Positions 53,498 to 63,878 are shown, counted from the first letter of the stretch. The stretch is 64,000 bases of DNA from Actinoplanes sp. KI2 (GCF_025630775.1 NZ_JAOSZE010000006.1:62001-126000), one strand, 5' to 3'. Numbers and translations: made by a program. Notes: generated from the sequence alone by a model not told the origin.

Positions 53498-55765
53498 ATG
53501 AACAACATGTCCAGCGAGCCGCCGGCCCCGCCGTCGGTGCCGGTCGGCGGCTCGCTCGACAAGCTGAGGGAGCACATCGGCGCCGCCGCCCGGTCCGACC
53601 GGGCAGCGGCGCTCGACGCTTGGCTCAACGCGATCTTCCCGGGTCACCTGCCGGGGGTCAGCCTGCTGGCCGTGGGCGGGCTCGGCCGGCGCGACTGCGC
53701 CCCGTACAGCGACCTCGATCTGGTGCTGCTGCACAACGGCACGGCCGGCATCGACCGGATCGCCTCCGCCCTCTGGTATCCGATCTGGGACGCCCGGCTC
53801 GGCCTCGACCACTCGGTGCGCACGCTGCCCGAGGCGCTGTCGATCGCCCACGACGACGTCAAGGTGGCCCTGGGCCTGCTCGACGCCCGGCACGTGGCCG
53901 GCGACCCGGCGCTCTCCGGCGAGCTGATCGCGGCGGCGAGCGATCAGTGGCGGCGTACCGCCGTACGCCTGATGCCGCAGCTCAAGGAGCTCACCGCCAC
54001 CCGCTGGGCGAGCCACGGCGAGCTGGCCTTCCTGCTCGAGGGCGACCTCAAGGAGGCGGCCGGCGGGCTGCGCGACGTCACCATCCTGCGCGGCATCGGC
54101 CGGGCCGGGGTCGCCGACACCATGCGCCCCGCGGTGCGCGCCGCCAACCTGCGCCTGCTGGACACCCGGGACGCCCTGCACCTCGCCGTTGGCCGCCGGG
54201 TCGACCGGCTGGTCGCCCAGGAGCGCGCCGCGGTCGCCGAGCTGCTCGAGCTCGACGACGGCGACGCGCTGCTGCGCCGGGTGGCCGGCGACGCGCGCAC
54301 GGTCGCGCACGCGGTGGACGACGCCTGGCGGGCGGTGGACCGGCTGCGGGCCGGGCGCCGCCGGGGCGGTCCGGGCGGGTCGCCGACCCGCCGGCCGATC
54401 GCCCGGGACGTGGTGGAGCAGGACGGCGAGCTGGTGCTCGCGCGTACCGCCATCGGACCCGTCCCCGACCCCAGCCTGTCGCTGCGGGTGGCCGCGGCGG
54501 CCGCGATCGTGCGGCTGCCGATCGCCCGCGCCACCTGCGAGTGGCTCGCCGCGTTCAGCCCGCCGCTGCCCAACCCGTGGCCGCCGGCCGCCCGCGCCGC
54601 GCTGGTCTCGCTGCTCGGCTCCGGCCCCGGCCTGCTGCCCGCCTGGGAGACCTGCGACCGGTACGGGCTGATCGACGCCTGGCTGCCCGAGTGGGCCCGG
54701 ATGCGCAGCCTCCCGCAGCATCACCCGGTGCACCGGTTCACGCTCGACCGGCACCTGGTGCAGGCCGCCTACGAGGCCAGCGCGTACGCCCGCGAGGTGG
54801 ACCGCCCCGACCTGTTGCTGATCGGCGCTTTCCTGCACGACGTCGGCAAGGGGTTGCCCGGCGACCACAGTCTCGTCGGCGCCCCGATCGGCGCCGAGAT
54901 CGCCACCCGGATCGGCCTGCCGCCGGCCGACGTCGCCACGATCGAGAAGCTGGTGCGGCTGCACCTGCTGCTGCCGGAGGTAGCCACCCGGCGCGACCTG
55001 AGCGACCCGGTGACCATCTCGACGGTGGCCGAAAAGGTCGGCGACAGCACCACCCTGGACCTGCTGCACGCGCTGGCCCGGGCCGACTCGCACGCCACCG
55101 GCCCGGCCGCCTGGTCGGACTGGAAGGGCCGGCTGATGGCCGAGCTGGTGCAGCGGGTGCACGCCGCGCTGGACAACGGCGAGCTGCCCGAGCCGCCGCT
55201 GCCCGACCCCGAGCTGCTCGACGGCGACCTGCCGGCCGTGCATCTGGACGGCGACCGGGTGGCGGTGGCCGCCGCCGACCGGCGTGGCCTGCTCGGCCAG
55301 ATCTCCGCCTGCCTGGCGCTGCACCGGCTGGACGTGGTCGGCGCGAACTGCGGCACGGTCGACGGCCGGGGCATCGTCGAGTTCCTCACCCAGCCGCGGT
55401 ACGGCTCGCCGTACGACCCGGTGGCGCTCGCGGCCGACCTGCGCCGGGTCGCGGCCGGGGACGTGTCGGTCACCCAGCGGGTGCGGGCCCGGGCGATGAG
55501 TGCCCGCGGCGGCACCGCGTCGCCCCGCGTGGTCTGGCACCGGCATGCGGCGACCGACGCGGCCGTGCTGGAGCTGCGCGCGGCCGACTCGGCCGGCCTG
55601 CTGTACCGGGTGGCGACCGCGCTCGACGAGGCCGGCGCCGAGGTGCGCGCGGCCCGCATCTCGACCCTGGGTGGCGACGTCGTGGACGCGTTCTATCTGG
55701 TCGGCTCGTGGGCTGAGCAGGGCGAACGCGATCGGGTCGAGGCGGCGGTGCTGGCCGCCGTGTAA
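53498..55765 (+). CDS. glnD: PII adenylyl/uridylyltransferase GlnD
   Basis: 755 residues. The nucleotidyltransferase motif GGLGRRDCAPYSDLDL (60-75; Asp72, Asp74), a linker, an HD domain (GAFLHDVGKGLPGDHS near 445-458) and two C-terminal ACT domains (AVAAADRRGLLGQISA; LELRAADSAGLLYRVATAL). It modifies and de-modifies GlnK Tyr51. In most actinomycetes ffh follows soon after; here a glycan island does. Confidence 0.95.
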   Translation: MNNMSSEPPAPPSVPVGGSLDKLREHIGAAARSDRAAALDAWLNAIFPGHLPGVSLLAVGGLGRRDCAPYSDLDLVLLHNGTAGIDRIASALWYPIWDARLGLDHSVRTLPEALSIAHDDVKVALGLLDARHVAGDPALSGELIAAASDQWRRTAVRLMPQLKELTATRWASHGELAFLLEGDLKEAAGGLRDVTILRGIGRAGVADTMRPAVRAANLRLLDTRDALHLAVGRRVDRLVAQERAAVAELLELDDGDALLRRVAGDARTVAHAVDDAWRAVDRLRAGRRRGGPGGSPTRRPIARDVVEQDGELVLARTAIGPVPDPSLSLRVAAAAAIVRLPIARATCEWLAAFSPPLPNPWPPAARAALVSLLGSGPGLLPAWETCDRYGLIDAWLPEWARMRSLPQHHPVHRFTLDRHLVQAAYEASAYAREVDRPDLLLIGAFLHDVGKGLPGDHSLVGAPIGAEIATRIGLPPADVATIEKLVRLHLLLPEVATRRDLSDPVTISTVAEKVGDSTTLDLLHALARADSHATGPAAWSDWKGRLMAELVQRVHAALDNGELPEPPLPDPELLDGDLPAVHLDGDRVAVAAADRRGLLGQISACLALHRLDVVGANCGTVDGRGIVEFLTQPRYGSPYDPVALAADLRRVAAGDVSVTQRVRARAMSARGGTASPRVVWHRHAATDAAVLELRAADSAGLLYRVATALDEAGAEVRAARISTLGGDVVDAFYLVGSWAEQGERDRVEAAVLAAV

Positions 55766-55778
55766 CCAAAGGCGGTGA

Positions 55779-58277
55779 ATGCGCGTTGGTCGGGTCATGC
55801 GGGAGCCCCAGCCCACCGGGCTGCTCGATGATCACATCCACGCCCTTGGCGAGGGTTTGCGGCTGGCGCTGACCGCCACCGTGACCCGCAATCGCTCCCG
55901 GGACGGCCGCTTGCTGCTGGCCCGGGCCGCGCTCGGCGACGCGCTCACCCTCGACGAGCTGCTGGCCGCCGCGCGGGCCGGCGACCGCCGGCGCCTGCGG
56001 AAGGTTCGCCGGAAGGTGGCCCGGCCGCTGCTGGCCACGATCGCGCAGGCGTACGCCCAGCAGGAGCTCGCGCCGGAGGACCGGGCCGACGCGCGCGCCC
56101 TCTACGAGCTGATCCGCCGGGCGGTCGGCGGCCGCGCGCTGAACCCGGCCAACCAGGCGCTGCACGTCGCGCTCGCGCTCGCGGACGAGGGGCCGGACCG
56201 GGCCCGCGCGCTGCTCGCCGGCTACTGGCGGATCCACGAGCCGGCGCTGAGCTGCCTGCTGGCCGACCTGATCAACCCGTACGTCCGGGAGCTGCCCGCC
56301 GAGCCGTGGCTGCGGGCCTTCCAGGCGATGCTGCCCGCGCCCGGTCCGGTGGTCGGCGAGGGCGACGGCGTGCCGTTCGACCGGCTGGCCGCGCCGGCCG
56401 TCGCGCGGGTCGAGGAGGCGCACCGGGTCTCGGTGGTGGTGACCGCCTACCGGCCCGATCGCGGGCTGCTCACCGCGGTCCGTTCGATCCTGGCGCAGAG
56501 CTGGGCGAACATCGAGATCGTCATCGTCGACGACGCGTCCCCGCCGGAGTACGACGAGCTGCTGCGCGCGGCGGTGGCCCTCGGCGACCGGATCCGGCTG
56601 GTCAAGCTCGCGGTCAACGCCGGCACGTACGCCGCCCGCAACGCCGGGCTGGAGGCGGCCGCCGGCGAGTTCGCGGCCTTCCAGGACTCCGACGACTGGT
56701 CCCACCCGCGCCGGCTGGAGCTGCAGGTGCGCCCGATGCTCGAGGACCGCCGGCTGGTCGCCACCACGTCGGACGGGCTCGCCGTCACCGACCAGCTGAT
56801 GCTCAGCCGGCCGGGGGTGCGCAGCGGCCGGTTCAACCCGTCCTCGCTGGTCTTCCACCGGAACGCGGTGCTCGGCAAGGTCGGCTGGTTCGACCGGGTG
56901 CGCAAGGCGGCGGACAGCGAGTACATCGGACGGATCCAGGCGGCGTTCGGCGAGAGCCGGGTGCGGCATCTCGACTCGTTGCCGCTCGCCCTGATCCGGC
57001 TCAGCGCGAACTCACTGTCCCGCATGGAGATCAAGCCGAACTGGATGCACCCGGCCCGGGTCGCGTACAGCTCGGCGTATCTGCGCTGGCACGCGCGGAT
57101 CGCGGCCGGCGACGCCTCGCCGGTACGCCCGGCCGACGGCTCGAATCGGCCGTTCCCGGCGCCCGGGCACCTGATCGGCGCCGACCCCGAGCGGGTCGCG
57201 GAGTACGACGTGGTGATGGTCGCCGACTGGCGGTTCCTGGAGAGCGCGCAGCGCACCGCGATCGACGAGCTGCGGGCGCTGGCCGGGGCGGGCCTGCGGG
57301 TCGCGGTGCTGCAACTGGAGTCGTACCGTGCGGTCTACCTCAAGCGGCAACCGCTCTGCGCGCCGCTGCAAGACCTGATCAACGCGGGCGTGGTGGACCG
57401 GGCCGGGATCCAGGATCGGATCGAGGCCGAGCTGGTGCTGGTGCGGCAGGCCGCGGTGCTGCAGTTCGCGGGCGGGCTGCCGAGTCGGGTGCGGGCAAGG
57501 CGGGTGGTCGTGGTCGCCGACCGGGCGCCGCGCCGGTCGAACGGGACCGACCAGCGCTACGTGCCGGAGACCTGCACCGAGACGGCGCGCGAGCTGTTCG
57601 GGGCGGAGCCGGGGTGGGTTCCGCAGGACCCGGGGGTGCGGGCGGCCCTGCGTACCGGCGAGGACCGCGACTTTCCCACCGCGCTGGCCTCCGCCGGATG
57701 GATCCCACGGCGAACCGCCGCCGGCCCGGGACCGGCCCTGGCCGGCACCGACCTGTGCGACGCGGCGAACTGGCCCACCGACCTCGCGGAGACCCTCGCG
57801 GTGTGCCGCCGGCTGCCCGACGCGGACATCCGGGTGCGCCTGCCCGACCGCCCGCGCGGCTCGCTCGACGTGCCGCTGCGCCGCGGTTGGCTCGCCTACG
57901 AGGTCGCCGACCTCGGCCCCCGCCCGTTCCTCCACCAGCTCGACTTCTATCTGCACTTCCCGCCGCCGGAGAGCGCCGAGTGGTATTCGCGGCCGGCGAT
58001 GGAGGCGGCCGCCCTGGGCTGCGTCGTGGTGATGCCGGAGCGCTACGCCGGGCTGTACGGCGACGCCGCCGTCTACTGCAGCCGGACCGAGGTGGCGCCG
58101 CTGATCGAGCGCTATCGGGCCGACCCGGCGCTGTTCGCCGAGCAGAGTCGCCGGGCCCGATCGGTGGTCGCCCGCGCGCATGATCCGGAGCTGCTGGTCG
58201 AGCGGATCATGGACATGCTTCCCGTAACGACGGTGACGACGCCCGCGTTGACGGAGTGTGCCTTTAGTCGTATTTAA
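55779..58277 (+). CDS. Large fused glycosyltransferase (GT2 plus C-terminal GT-B-like module)
   Basis: 832 residues. Residues about 1-205 are a helical N-domain without a known family. Residues about 210-440 are GT2: VVVTAYRPDRGLLTAVRSIL, NAGTYAARNAGL and the metal motif FQDSDDW. Residues about 470-800 contain a GT-B-like remnant ending in FLHQLDFYLHFPPP, MEAAALGCVVVMPE, YGDAAVYC. Probably adds two sugars or uses the second module for targeting; cytosolic face. AAAGG 6 bases before ATG 55779; ATG 55797 is an alternative. Paralogue at 59420 shares the architecture. Confidence 0.82.
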   Translation: MRVGRVMREPQPTGLLDDHIHALGEGLRLALTATVTRNRSRDGRLLLARAALGDALTLDELLAAARAGDRRRLRKVRRKVARPLLATIAQAYAQQELAPEDRADARALYELIRRAVGGRALNPANQALHVALALADEGPDRARALLAGYWRIHEPALSCLLADLINPYVRELPAEPWLRAFQAMLPAPGPVVGEGDGVPFDRLAAPAVARVEEAHRVSVVVTAYRPDRGLLTAVRSILAQSWANIEIVIVDDASPPEYDELLRAAVALGDRIRLVKLAVNAGTYAARNAGLEAAAGEFAAFQDSDDWSHPRRLELQVRPMLEDRRLVATTSDGLAVTDQLMLSRPGVRSGRFNPSSLVFHRNAVLGKVGWFDRVRKAADSEYIGRIQAAFGESRVRHLDSLPLALIRLSANSLSRMEIKPNWMHPARVAYSSAYLRWHARIAAGDASPVRPADGSNRPFPAPGHLIGADPERVAEYDVVMVADWRFLESAQRTAIDELRALAGAGLRVAVLQLESYRAVYLKRQPLCAPLQDLINAGVVDRAGIQDRIEAELVLVRQAAVLQFAGGLPSRVRARRVVVVADRAPRRSNGTDQRYVPETCTETARELFGAEPGWVPQDPGVRAALRTGEDRDFPTALASAGWIPRRTAAGPGPALAGTDLCDAANWPTDLAETLAVCRRLPDADIRVRLPDRPRGSLDVPLRRGWLAYEVADLGPRPFLHQLDFYLHFPPPESAEWYSRPAMEAAALGCVVVMPERYAGLYGDAAVYCSRTEVAPLIERYRADPALFAEQSRRARSVVARAHDPELLVERIMDMLPVTTVTTPALTECAFSRI

Positions 58278-59286
58278 GGTGGCGGGCGGGGTGCTGGGAC
58301 GGGTGAAGGTGAAGCTGAAGAGGCTGGTCAAGGCCGTTCGGGGCCTTTCCCATCGGCAGATAGCCGGCCTGCTGGCAACGGCGACGATCGGTCTCGGGGT
58401 CGCGGTGGCCTCGGCGGCCGGCCGGGCCGCGCTCGCCACCAGCCTGCTCGCGCTGCTGTTGGTCGCCGTCCCGGCCGGGGTGATCCATCTTTCCCGGCGG
58501 CTCGGCGGGGTCGGTCGCGCCAACCGCGAGGCCGTCCGTGACCTGCGGGTGCTCGTCGAGCAGGTGCAGCGTCGGGTGATCGCCGCGGTCGAGAAGGAAC
58601 GGCTCGCGGCCGGCGACCGGCACCAGGAGCTGACCGAGGCGCTGTCCCGGGCCGAGCGGCTCACCGGCCGCGGCGCCGAGCTGCTGCTGCGCGAGCAGAC
58701 CCAGGAGATCGAGGCGCTGTTCCAGCTCTTCCGGCGGGTGGCGCCGCGGGCGCCGATGCCGGCCGGCGGCGCGCTCAACCCGACCGACCTGCTCGGCCTG
58801 CACAACCTGGCGGCCGGCCGCAAACCCCGGCTGACCGTGGTGCTCGGCGGCGCCGGGCCGACCGCGGTCTGGCTCGGGTACGCGCTGGCCGGCTGCGGCG
58901 GGCGGCTCGTCGCGGTCGAGTACGAGCTGTCCCGGGTCGAGGCGACCCGCGAGTCGCTGCGCGAGCACGGCCTGACCGGGGTCGAGGTGCGGCACGCGCC
59001 GCCGGTCGAGCTCACCGTGGACGGCCGGGCGGTCGACTGGTACGACGTCGACGCGCTGGACGGCCTGACCGACATCGACCTGCTGGTGGTGGACGGGGCG
59101 GAGGGGGTCGCGCCGGCCCTGCACGTGCTCGGCCGCCGACTGGCCGACGGGGGCGCGGTGGTGGTGGAGGCGCCGACGCACGTCGCGCCGCGGCAGGGCG
59201 GGTTCGGGCTCACCGAGCAGCGCCGGGTCAGCAGCCGCTGGACCGTGCTCGCCCATCCCGAGGCGCCGATGAAGACCGTGAAATAA
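58258..59286 (+). CDS. Membrane-anchored methyltransferase-like protein
   Basis: 342 residues. A basic N-terminus, two hydrophobic segments (about 36-54 and 60-78), a coiled coil (about 85-165) and a Rossmann-like C-domain (about 190-342; VVLGGAGPTAVWLGYALAG, VAVEYELSRVEATRESLREH, LLVVDGAEG), which resembles class I SAM-dependent methyltransferases of the type that modify glycans. Overlaps the previous gene by 20 bases. GTG 58279 is an alternative start. Its substrate may be the glycan made by the neighbouring enzymes (inference). Confidence 0.68.
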   Translation: MPLVVFKVAGGVLGRVKVKLKRLVKAVRGLSHRQIAGLLATATIGLGVAVASAAGRAALATSLLALLLVAVPAGVIHLSRRLGGVGRANREAVRDLRVLVEQVQRRVIAAVEKERLAAGDRHQELTEALSRAERLTGRGAELLLREQTQEIEALFQLFRRVAPRAPMPAGGALNPTDLLGLHNLAAGRKPRLTVVLGGAGPTAVWLGYALAGCGGRLVAVEYELSRVEATRESLREHGLTGVEVRHAPPVELTVDGRAVDWYDVDALDGLTDIDLLVVDGAEGVAPALHVLGRRLADGGAVVVEAPTHVAPRQGGFGLTEQRRVSSRWTVLAHPEAPMKTVK

Positions 59287-59288
59287 GA

Positions 59289-59319
59289 GCGGTCCCGCCG
59301 CGGGGGACGGCGGGACCGC
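59289..59319. terminator. Hairpin between converging glycan genes
   Basis: GCGGTCCCGCCG (59289-59300) pairs perfectly with CGGCGGGACCGC (59308-59319) around a 7-base loop. No T run, but the position between convergent genes fits a terminator. Confidence 0.75.
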
Positions 59320-59419
59320 GGGGCCGCGGGAAGCAGGGGAGTATCCCGCGACCGACCGGCGGGGGTGCCGGCTGCCCTTGTTCTTACGCAGGCAAAGATC
59401 GGTCGGGGGATACGGCGGT

Positions 59420-61759
59420 TTACCCGCGGGACGGGTGCCCTTGGGTTGCCAATCGGGCGGCGCGCTCGGCGTACACCTCGTGGCCGTGGTGGCGGCGGAC
59501 GAACTCCGGGCCGCGGGCCGCCTGGGCGCGCAGCGCGGCCTTGTCCGCGTGCAGCCGGCGCACGGTCTCCGGCACGTCGGTCGCCTCGCAGTACACCGCG
59601 GCGTCGCCGAGCGCGGCCGCGTACCGGGAGGGCAGCAGCACCACGCAGCCGGCGGCCAGCGCGGCCAGCACGTCCGGGTCCGGGTCGGCGGGCATGTCCG
59701 GGCGCGGCAGATGCAGGTAGAAGTCGACCTGGTAGAGGAACGAGCGCAGGCTCACCTCGGCCGGGCCGTAGACCAGCCAGGACCGGGGAACGCCGGGCCG
59801 GCCGAACGAGCGCTCGGCGGAGCCGTCGGCGTCCAGCAGGCGTACATCCACCCGCTCGCCGTCCGGCAGTTCCGCGCGCAGCCGGCGCCACTCGGCCCGG
59901 CCGCCCCGGCAGCGCCGCCCCACCACCGGCCGGTCCGCCCGCGGCCCGCGCCGGTCCAGCCGCCACTGCCTCGGGTCGACCGTGCCGGGCAGGTCGAGCG
60001 CGGTGAGCTGGTCGGACGGGGAGCCCTCGGCGAGCGGGTTCTCGGCGAGCGCGGTGGCCAGCAGCCGGCGGCCGTCCGGCCCGGCCGGGGCCCAGAGCGG
60101 CCGGCGGCCGAACAGACGGCGGCTGGACGCGGCGGCCGAGCGGGCGATCGTCGCCGACTCGATCACCACGCGCTGGGCCCGGATCCCGCTGGGCAGGTCG
60201 GGCGCGTGCTGCAGGACCTTGGGCGTGCGGCACACCACGAGCCGGGCCCGGACGTCGTCGGTGAGCTCGACCTGGGTCAGCTCGCCGCGGTTGATCAGCT
60301 CCTGCACCTCCGGGTCCAGGTTGCGCGGGCCCTGGCGCAGGTGGGAGAGCACGTCCAGCTGCAGCAGGGCGGCCCGCAACTTCCGGTCGCGCAGCGCCCG
60401 CAGCTGCCCGATCCCGGCGGCGCCGGCGCCCCCGGCCGTGGTCCAGTCGCCCGCCAGCACCACGTCGTACGCCCGCGGTCCGGTCTCGCCCCGGATCCGG
60501 CGCGGCACCGCGAACGCCCGCGCCTGCTTGGCATCGGCCGTACCGTTCTTGACCTTGGTGTGCCAGGCCTGGAACGCCGACAGGTAGGAGCGGCGGGCCG
60601 GGTGCATCCAGCCCGGCCGGTAGTCCTCGCTGGACAGGGAGTCGCCGGACAGCCGGATCAGGGCCAGCGGGGCACCACCGAGGTGCTGGGTGGCGGCGCG
60701 GCCGAAGACGGCGCGGGCGCGCTCGACGTACTCGGCGTCGGCGCCCTTGCGGACCGGATCGAGGTAGCCGACCCGGTTGAGCGCCGCGGCCCGCCGGAAC
60801 ATCAGCGAGGACAGGTTGTACGACCGGGTCTGCTCGACGCCGGGCCGGGTGAGCACCAGGTCGGGGGTGACCCGCATGCCGGCCGACGTGGTCGAGAAGA
60901 CCGCGTCGTCGGCGAGCAGCGGGGCGACCTGGCGCTCCAGCCGCAGCGGGTGCGACCAGTCGTCGGAGTCCTGGAACGTGACGAAGTCCCCGGTCGCGGC
61001 GTCCAGACCGGCGTTGCGGGCCACGTAGGTGCCGCCGTTGGTGACCATCCGGATCAGCCGGACCCGCGGGTCGAGCCCGGTCGCGGCCCGCAGGATCGGG
61101 TCGAACTCGACCGGCGAGCCGTCGTCGACCAGCAGGATCTCGTGATTGGTCCAGGTCTGCGCGACCAGCGAGCGGATCGCGGTGAGCAGCCCTCGGCCGG
61201 GCCGCCAGGTGGTGACGATGGTGGTGATCCGGCGCGGGTGGCCGATCCGCTGCGCCGTGCCGGTGACCAGCCGGTCGAGCGGGGGGCCGTCGCCCTCGGT
61301 CACCCGGCAGGACGGGTGCGGCAGCAGGCCGGCGAACCGGGTCTCCCAGCCGGGGAGGGCGCGCGGCTCCCCGTTCCGTCCGGAGGACCAGGCGCCGGTG
61401 GAGCCGTTGCCGCCCGCGTACGGGTTGGCGAGGTCGAGCGTCACCGCGGTACGGATCGGCTCGGCGATCTCGGTGTACTCCGCCAGCAGCGCGGCGGCCA
61501 GGGTGCGGTCGCCGGCGGCGTACGCGATCTGGCAGTGCAGCCCCTGATGGGCCGGCGCGATGGTGCCGGCCCGCCGCAGCCTGGCCAGGATCGCCAGCGC
61601 CTCCGCCTGGTCGTCCGGGCGCAGGTCCTGCAGCGCGATCACCCGGGCCAGCTCGCCGAGCGGCCAGGGCTCCTCCGATGCCGCGCGGGCCAGCGGCGCC
61701 CGGGCGGCGACCGATCGGGCCTGTAGGGCTGCCACGGCGAGCGGGTGCGGTTCGATCAT
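59420..61759 (-). CDS. Large fused glycosyltransferase, paralogue of the 55779 gene
   Basis: 779 residues with the same layout: helical N-domain (about 1-150), GT2 domain (ITTIVTTWRPGRGLLTAIRS, NGGTYVARNAGLDAATGDF, FQDSDDWSHPLRLE near residue 260) and a C-terminal GT-B-like module ending FLYQVDFYLHLPRP, LAALAAGCVVLLPS, LGDAAVYC. AGGAGG precedes the ATG at 61759. Divergent from the GT4 gene, convergent with the methyltransferase-like gene. The middle third is not similar to any family I can name. Confidence 0.82.
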   Translation of the reverse strand: MIEPHPLAVAALQARSVAARAPLARAASEEPWPLGELARVIALQDLRPDDQAEALAILARLRRAGTIAPAHQGLHCQIAYAAGDRTLAAALLAEYTEIAEPIRTAVTLDLANPYAGGNGSTGAWSSGRNGEPRALPGWETRFAGLLPHPSCRVTEGDGPPLDRLVTGTAQRIGHPRRITTIVTTWRPGRGLLTAIRSLVAQTWTNHEILLVDDGSPVEFDPILRAATGLDPRVRLIRMVTNGGTYVARNAGLDAATGDFVTFQDSDDWSHPLRLERQVAPLLADDAVFSTTSAGMRVTPDLVLTRPGVEQTRSYNLSSLMFRRAAALNRVGYLDPVRKGADAEYVERARAVFGRAATQHLGGAPLALIRLSGDSLSSEDYRPGWMHPARRSYLSAFQAWHTKVKNGTADAKQARAFAVPRRIRGETGPRAYDVVLAGDWTTAGGAGAAGIGQLRALRDRKLRAALLQLDVLSHLRQGPRNLDPEVQELINRGELTQVELTDDVRARLVVCRTPKVLQHAPDLPSGIRAQRVVIESATIARSAAASSRRLFGRRPLWAPAGPDGRRLLATALAENPLAEGSPSDQLTALDLPGTVDPRQWRLDRRGPRADRPVVGRRCRGGRAEWRRLRAELPDGERVDVRLLDADGSAERSFGRPGVPRSWLVYGPAEVSLRSFLYQVDFYLHLPRPDMPADPDPDVLAALAAGCVVLLPSRYAAALGDAAVYCEATDVPETVRRLHADKAALRAQAARGPEFVRRHHGHEVYAERAARLATQGHPSRG

Positions 61760-61850
61760 GCGCGTCCTCCTGGTCTCGGTGTCTTTAACGACCGAGGGAG
61801 TCGGGTGAATTGTCCGTATCGCCCCCTTGGTTCGTATCGTTTGACCTCGC

Positions 61851-63878
61851 GTGCCCCAGTACGACGTCGCCATCCTGTCTGACCTGCGGTATCCGGGCGG
61901 CAATTCGGCGAGCATCGTCGCCGAGGTGCGCGCTCAGGCCGCGGCCGGACTGTCCACCGTGCTCGCCCATCTGCCCTCCCCGCATCTGAAGCACGCCCGG
62001 CCGTTCCAGGACCGGATCGTCGCCTGCCTGCGCGACGGGCTGGCCGACCTGGCACACGACGACGGCGCCGAGATCACCGCCCGGGCGCTGCTGATCCGCC
62101 AGCCGCGGATCTTCACCGAGGAGCCGGCCGTGGTGCCCCGGATCCGGGCCGGGCACACCATCGTCGTGCTCAACCAGCCGCCCGGCGACGAACGGCACGC
62201 CCAGTGCTACTACGTCTTCGAGGAGGTACGCGCGCGGGTCGAGCGGCTGTTCGGCGACGCCGTCTGGGCCCCGATCAGCACCCAGGTGCGCGACAACGTC
62301 CTGCAGGTCGCGCCCGGGATCGCGCTGCCGGACACCGACTGGCACGAGATCATCGACGTCGCCGACTGGCAGGTCGAGCACCGCCGTGAGCCCGGCGAGA
62401 TCCCGGTGCTCGGCCGGCACGGCCGGCCCGATCCGGTGAAGTGGCCGCGCGACCCGGCCGAGCTGCTGCAGGCCTACCCGGACTCGCCCGACTTCAAGGT
62501 GCGCATCCTCGGCGGGGGCGAGATCGGCGTACACCGGCTCGGCCGGCTGCCGCGGTCCTGGGAGGTGATCGAGTTCGGCGCCGAGTCGCCCCGCGAGTTC
62601 CTGGCCGGGCTCGACTTCTTCGTCTACTTCCACGACCCGGACTGGCGCGAGGCGTTCGGCCGGACCATCCTCGAGGCGATGGCCAGCGGGGTGCCGGTGA
62701 TCGTCGGGCCGCACTTTCGGGCGATCTTCGGGGACGCGGCGCTCTACTGCGAGCCGGCCGGCGTCCGCGAGGTGGTCCGCCGGCTGCACCACGACCGGGA
62801 CGCGTACGACGACCAGGTCGAGCGGGCCCGCCGATTCGTGGCCGACCAGTTCGGCAGCGCCTCGCACGTCGCCCGGCTCGCCTCGCTCGGCGTCCTGCCG
62901 CTGTCCCGGCCGCCGAGGGCGCTCGTCCGCTCCCGGGAGAAGCCCAAGGCCCGGCGGGTCCTCATGGTGGGCGACGACGTGGCCCGCTTCCGGGCGATCG
63001 CCCGGCGCCTGCCGAAGGGCCTCGAGGCGGTCGTGGTCGGCACCGCGAGCCTGGCCCAGGCACACGCCGCCGGCCTGCTCACCGAATACCTGCCGGGCGC
63101 CGCCGACCTGGGCGTGCCGCCGGCCCGCTGGCCCCGATTCGTCCGCGACCGGCTGCGCCACCTGGTCGAGCTGTACCGCCCGCGGGCCGTGCTGGTCGGC
63201 GGGCTGCCGCACGACGGGATCCTGGACGCGGTCCGGGAGAACCCGGCGACCCGATGGCTGTGGCTGCGCCCGGCGATGTGGCGGCGCGGCGCCGGCGGCG
63301 AGTGGGCGGCCCGCGGCCTCACCTTCGCCGGCATCCTCGAGCCCGGCGAGTTCGCGGCGGCCGGGGACGAGGGGTGGACCACCACCGCCCGGCACGGCGT
63401 GTCCACGGTGGATCCGATCATCGACCTGCCGGACCGGATCGCCCGCCGGGCCGGCGATCTGACGCTGCTCTGCCGAGGCGTCGAGGCCACCCTGCCCGGC
63501 TTCCGCGCCGTCGAGGCCACCGGGGCCGAGCTGGGCGAGGTCACCGTGGCCGTGTCGCGGGCCGACTACACCAACTTCCACGAGCTGATCAGCGCCCGGG
63601 TGCCGACCGTCTTCGTGCCCGACCCGGCGGCGCCGGACGACGAGCTGGCCCGGGCCCGGTTCGCGGCCGCCGCCGGGGTCGCCGCGTACGCCACTGACGA
63701 CGAGGCCGCCGCCACCGAGCTGGAGCGGCTCGCCGACCCGGCGGTCCGGGAGGCGCTGAGCCGGCGCTGCGCCGAGCTGTCGTTCGGCAACGGCGCCGGG
63801 GACGCGGCCGCCTGGCTCGCCGGCTTCACCCGGGAGGCCACATCTACCTGGGAGGGAAGGCGTGTCGGAAACCGATGA
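61851..63878 (+). CDS. Two-part GT4-like glycosyltransferase
   Basis: 675 residues. The N-terminal half is GT-B-like: DVAILSDLRYPGGNSASIVAEV, FLAGLDFFVYFHDPDWREAFG, ILEAMASGVPVIVGP and FGDAALYC (EX7E acid pair at REAFGRTILE). The C-terminal half (about 365-640) is a second Rossmann-like segment, with VLMVGDDVARFRAIARRLP and PRAVLVGGLPHDGILDAV, of uncertain activity. GTG start; TATCGT at 61835-61840 may be a -10. The promoter region is shared with the divergent paralogue. Confidence 0.8.
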   Translation: MPQYDVAILSDLRYPGGNSASIVAEVRAQAAAGLSTVLAHLPSPHLKHARPFQDRIVACLRDGLADLAHDDGAEITARALLIRQPRIFTEEPAVVPRIRAGHTIVVLNQPPGDERHAQCYYVFEEVRARVERLFGDAVWAPISTQVRDNVLQVAPGIALPDTDWHEIIDVADWQVEHRREPGEIPVLGRHGRPDPVKWPRDPAELLQAYPDSPDFKVRILGGGEIGVHRLGRLPRSWEVIEFGAESPREFLAGLDFFVYFHDPDWREAFGRTILEAMASGVPVIVGPHFRAIFGDAALYCEPAGVREVVRRLHHDRDAYDDQVERARRFVADQFGSASHVARLASLGVLPLSRPPRALVRSREKPKARRVLMVGDDVARFRAIARRLPKGLEAVVVGTASLAQAHAAGLLTEYLPGAADLGVPPARWPRFVRDRLRHLVELYRPRAVLVGGLPHDGILDAVRENPATRWLWLRPAMWRRGAGGEWAARGLTFAGILEPGEFAAAGDEGWTTTARHGVSTVDPIIDLPDRIARRAGDLTLLCRGVEATLPGFRAVEATGAELGEVTVAVSRADYTNFHELISARVPTVFVPDPAAPDDELARARFAAAAGVAAYATDDEAAATELERLADPAVREALSRRCAELSFGNGAGDAAAWLAGFTREATSTWEGRRVGNR

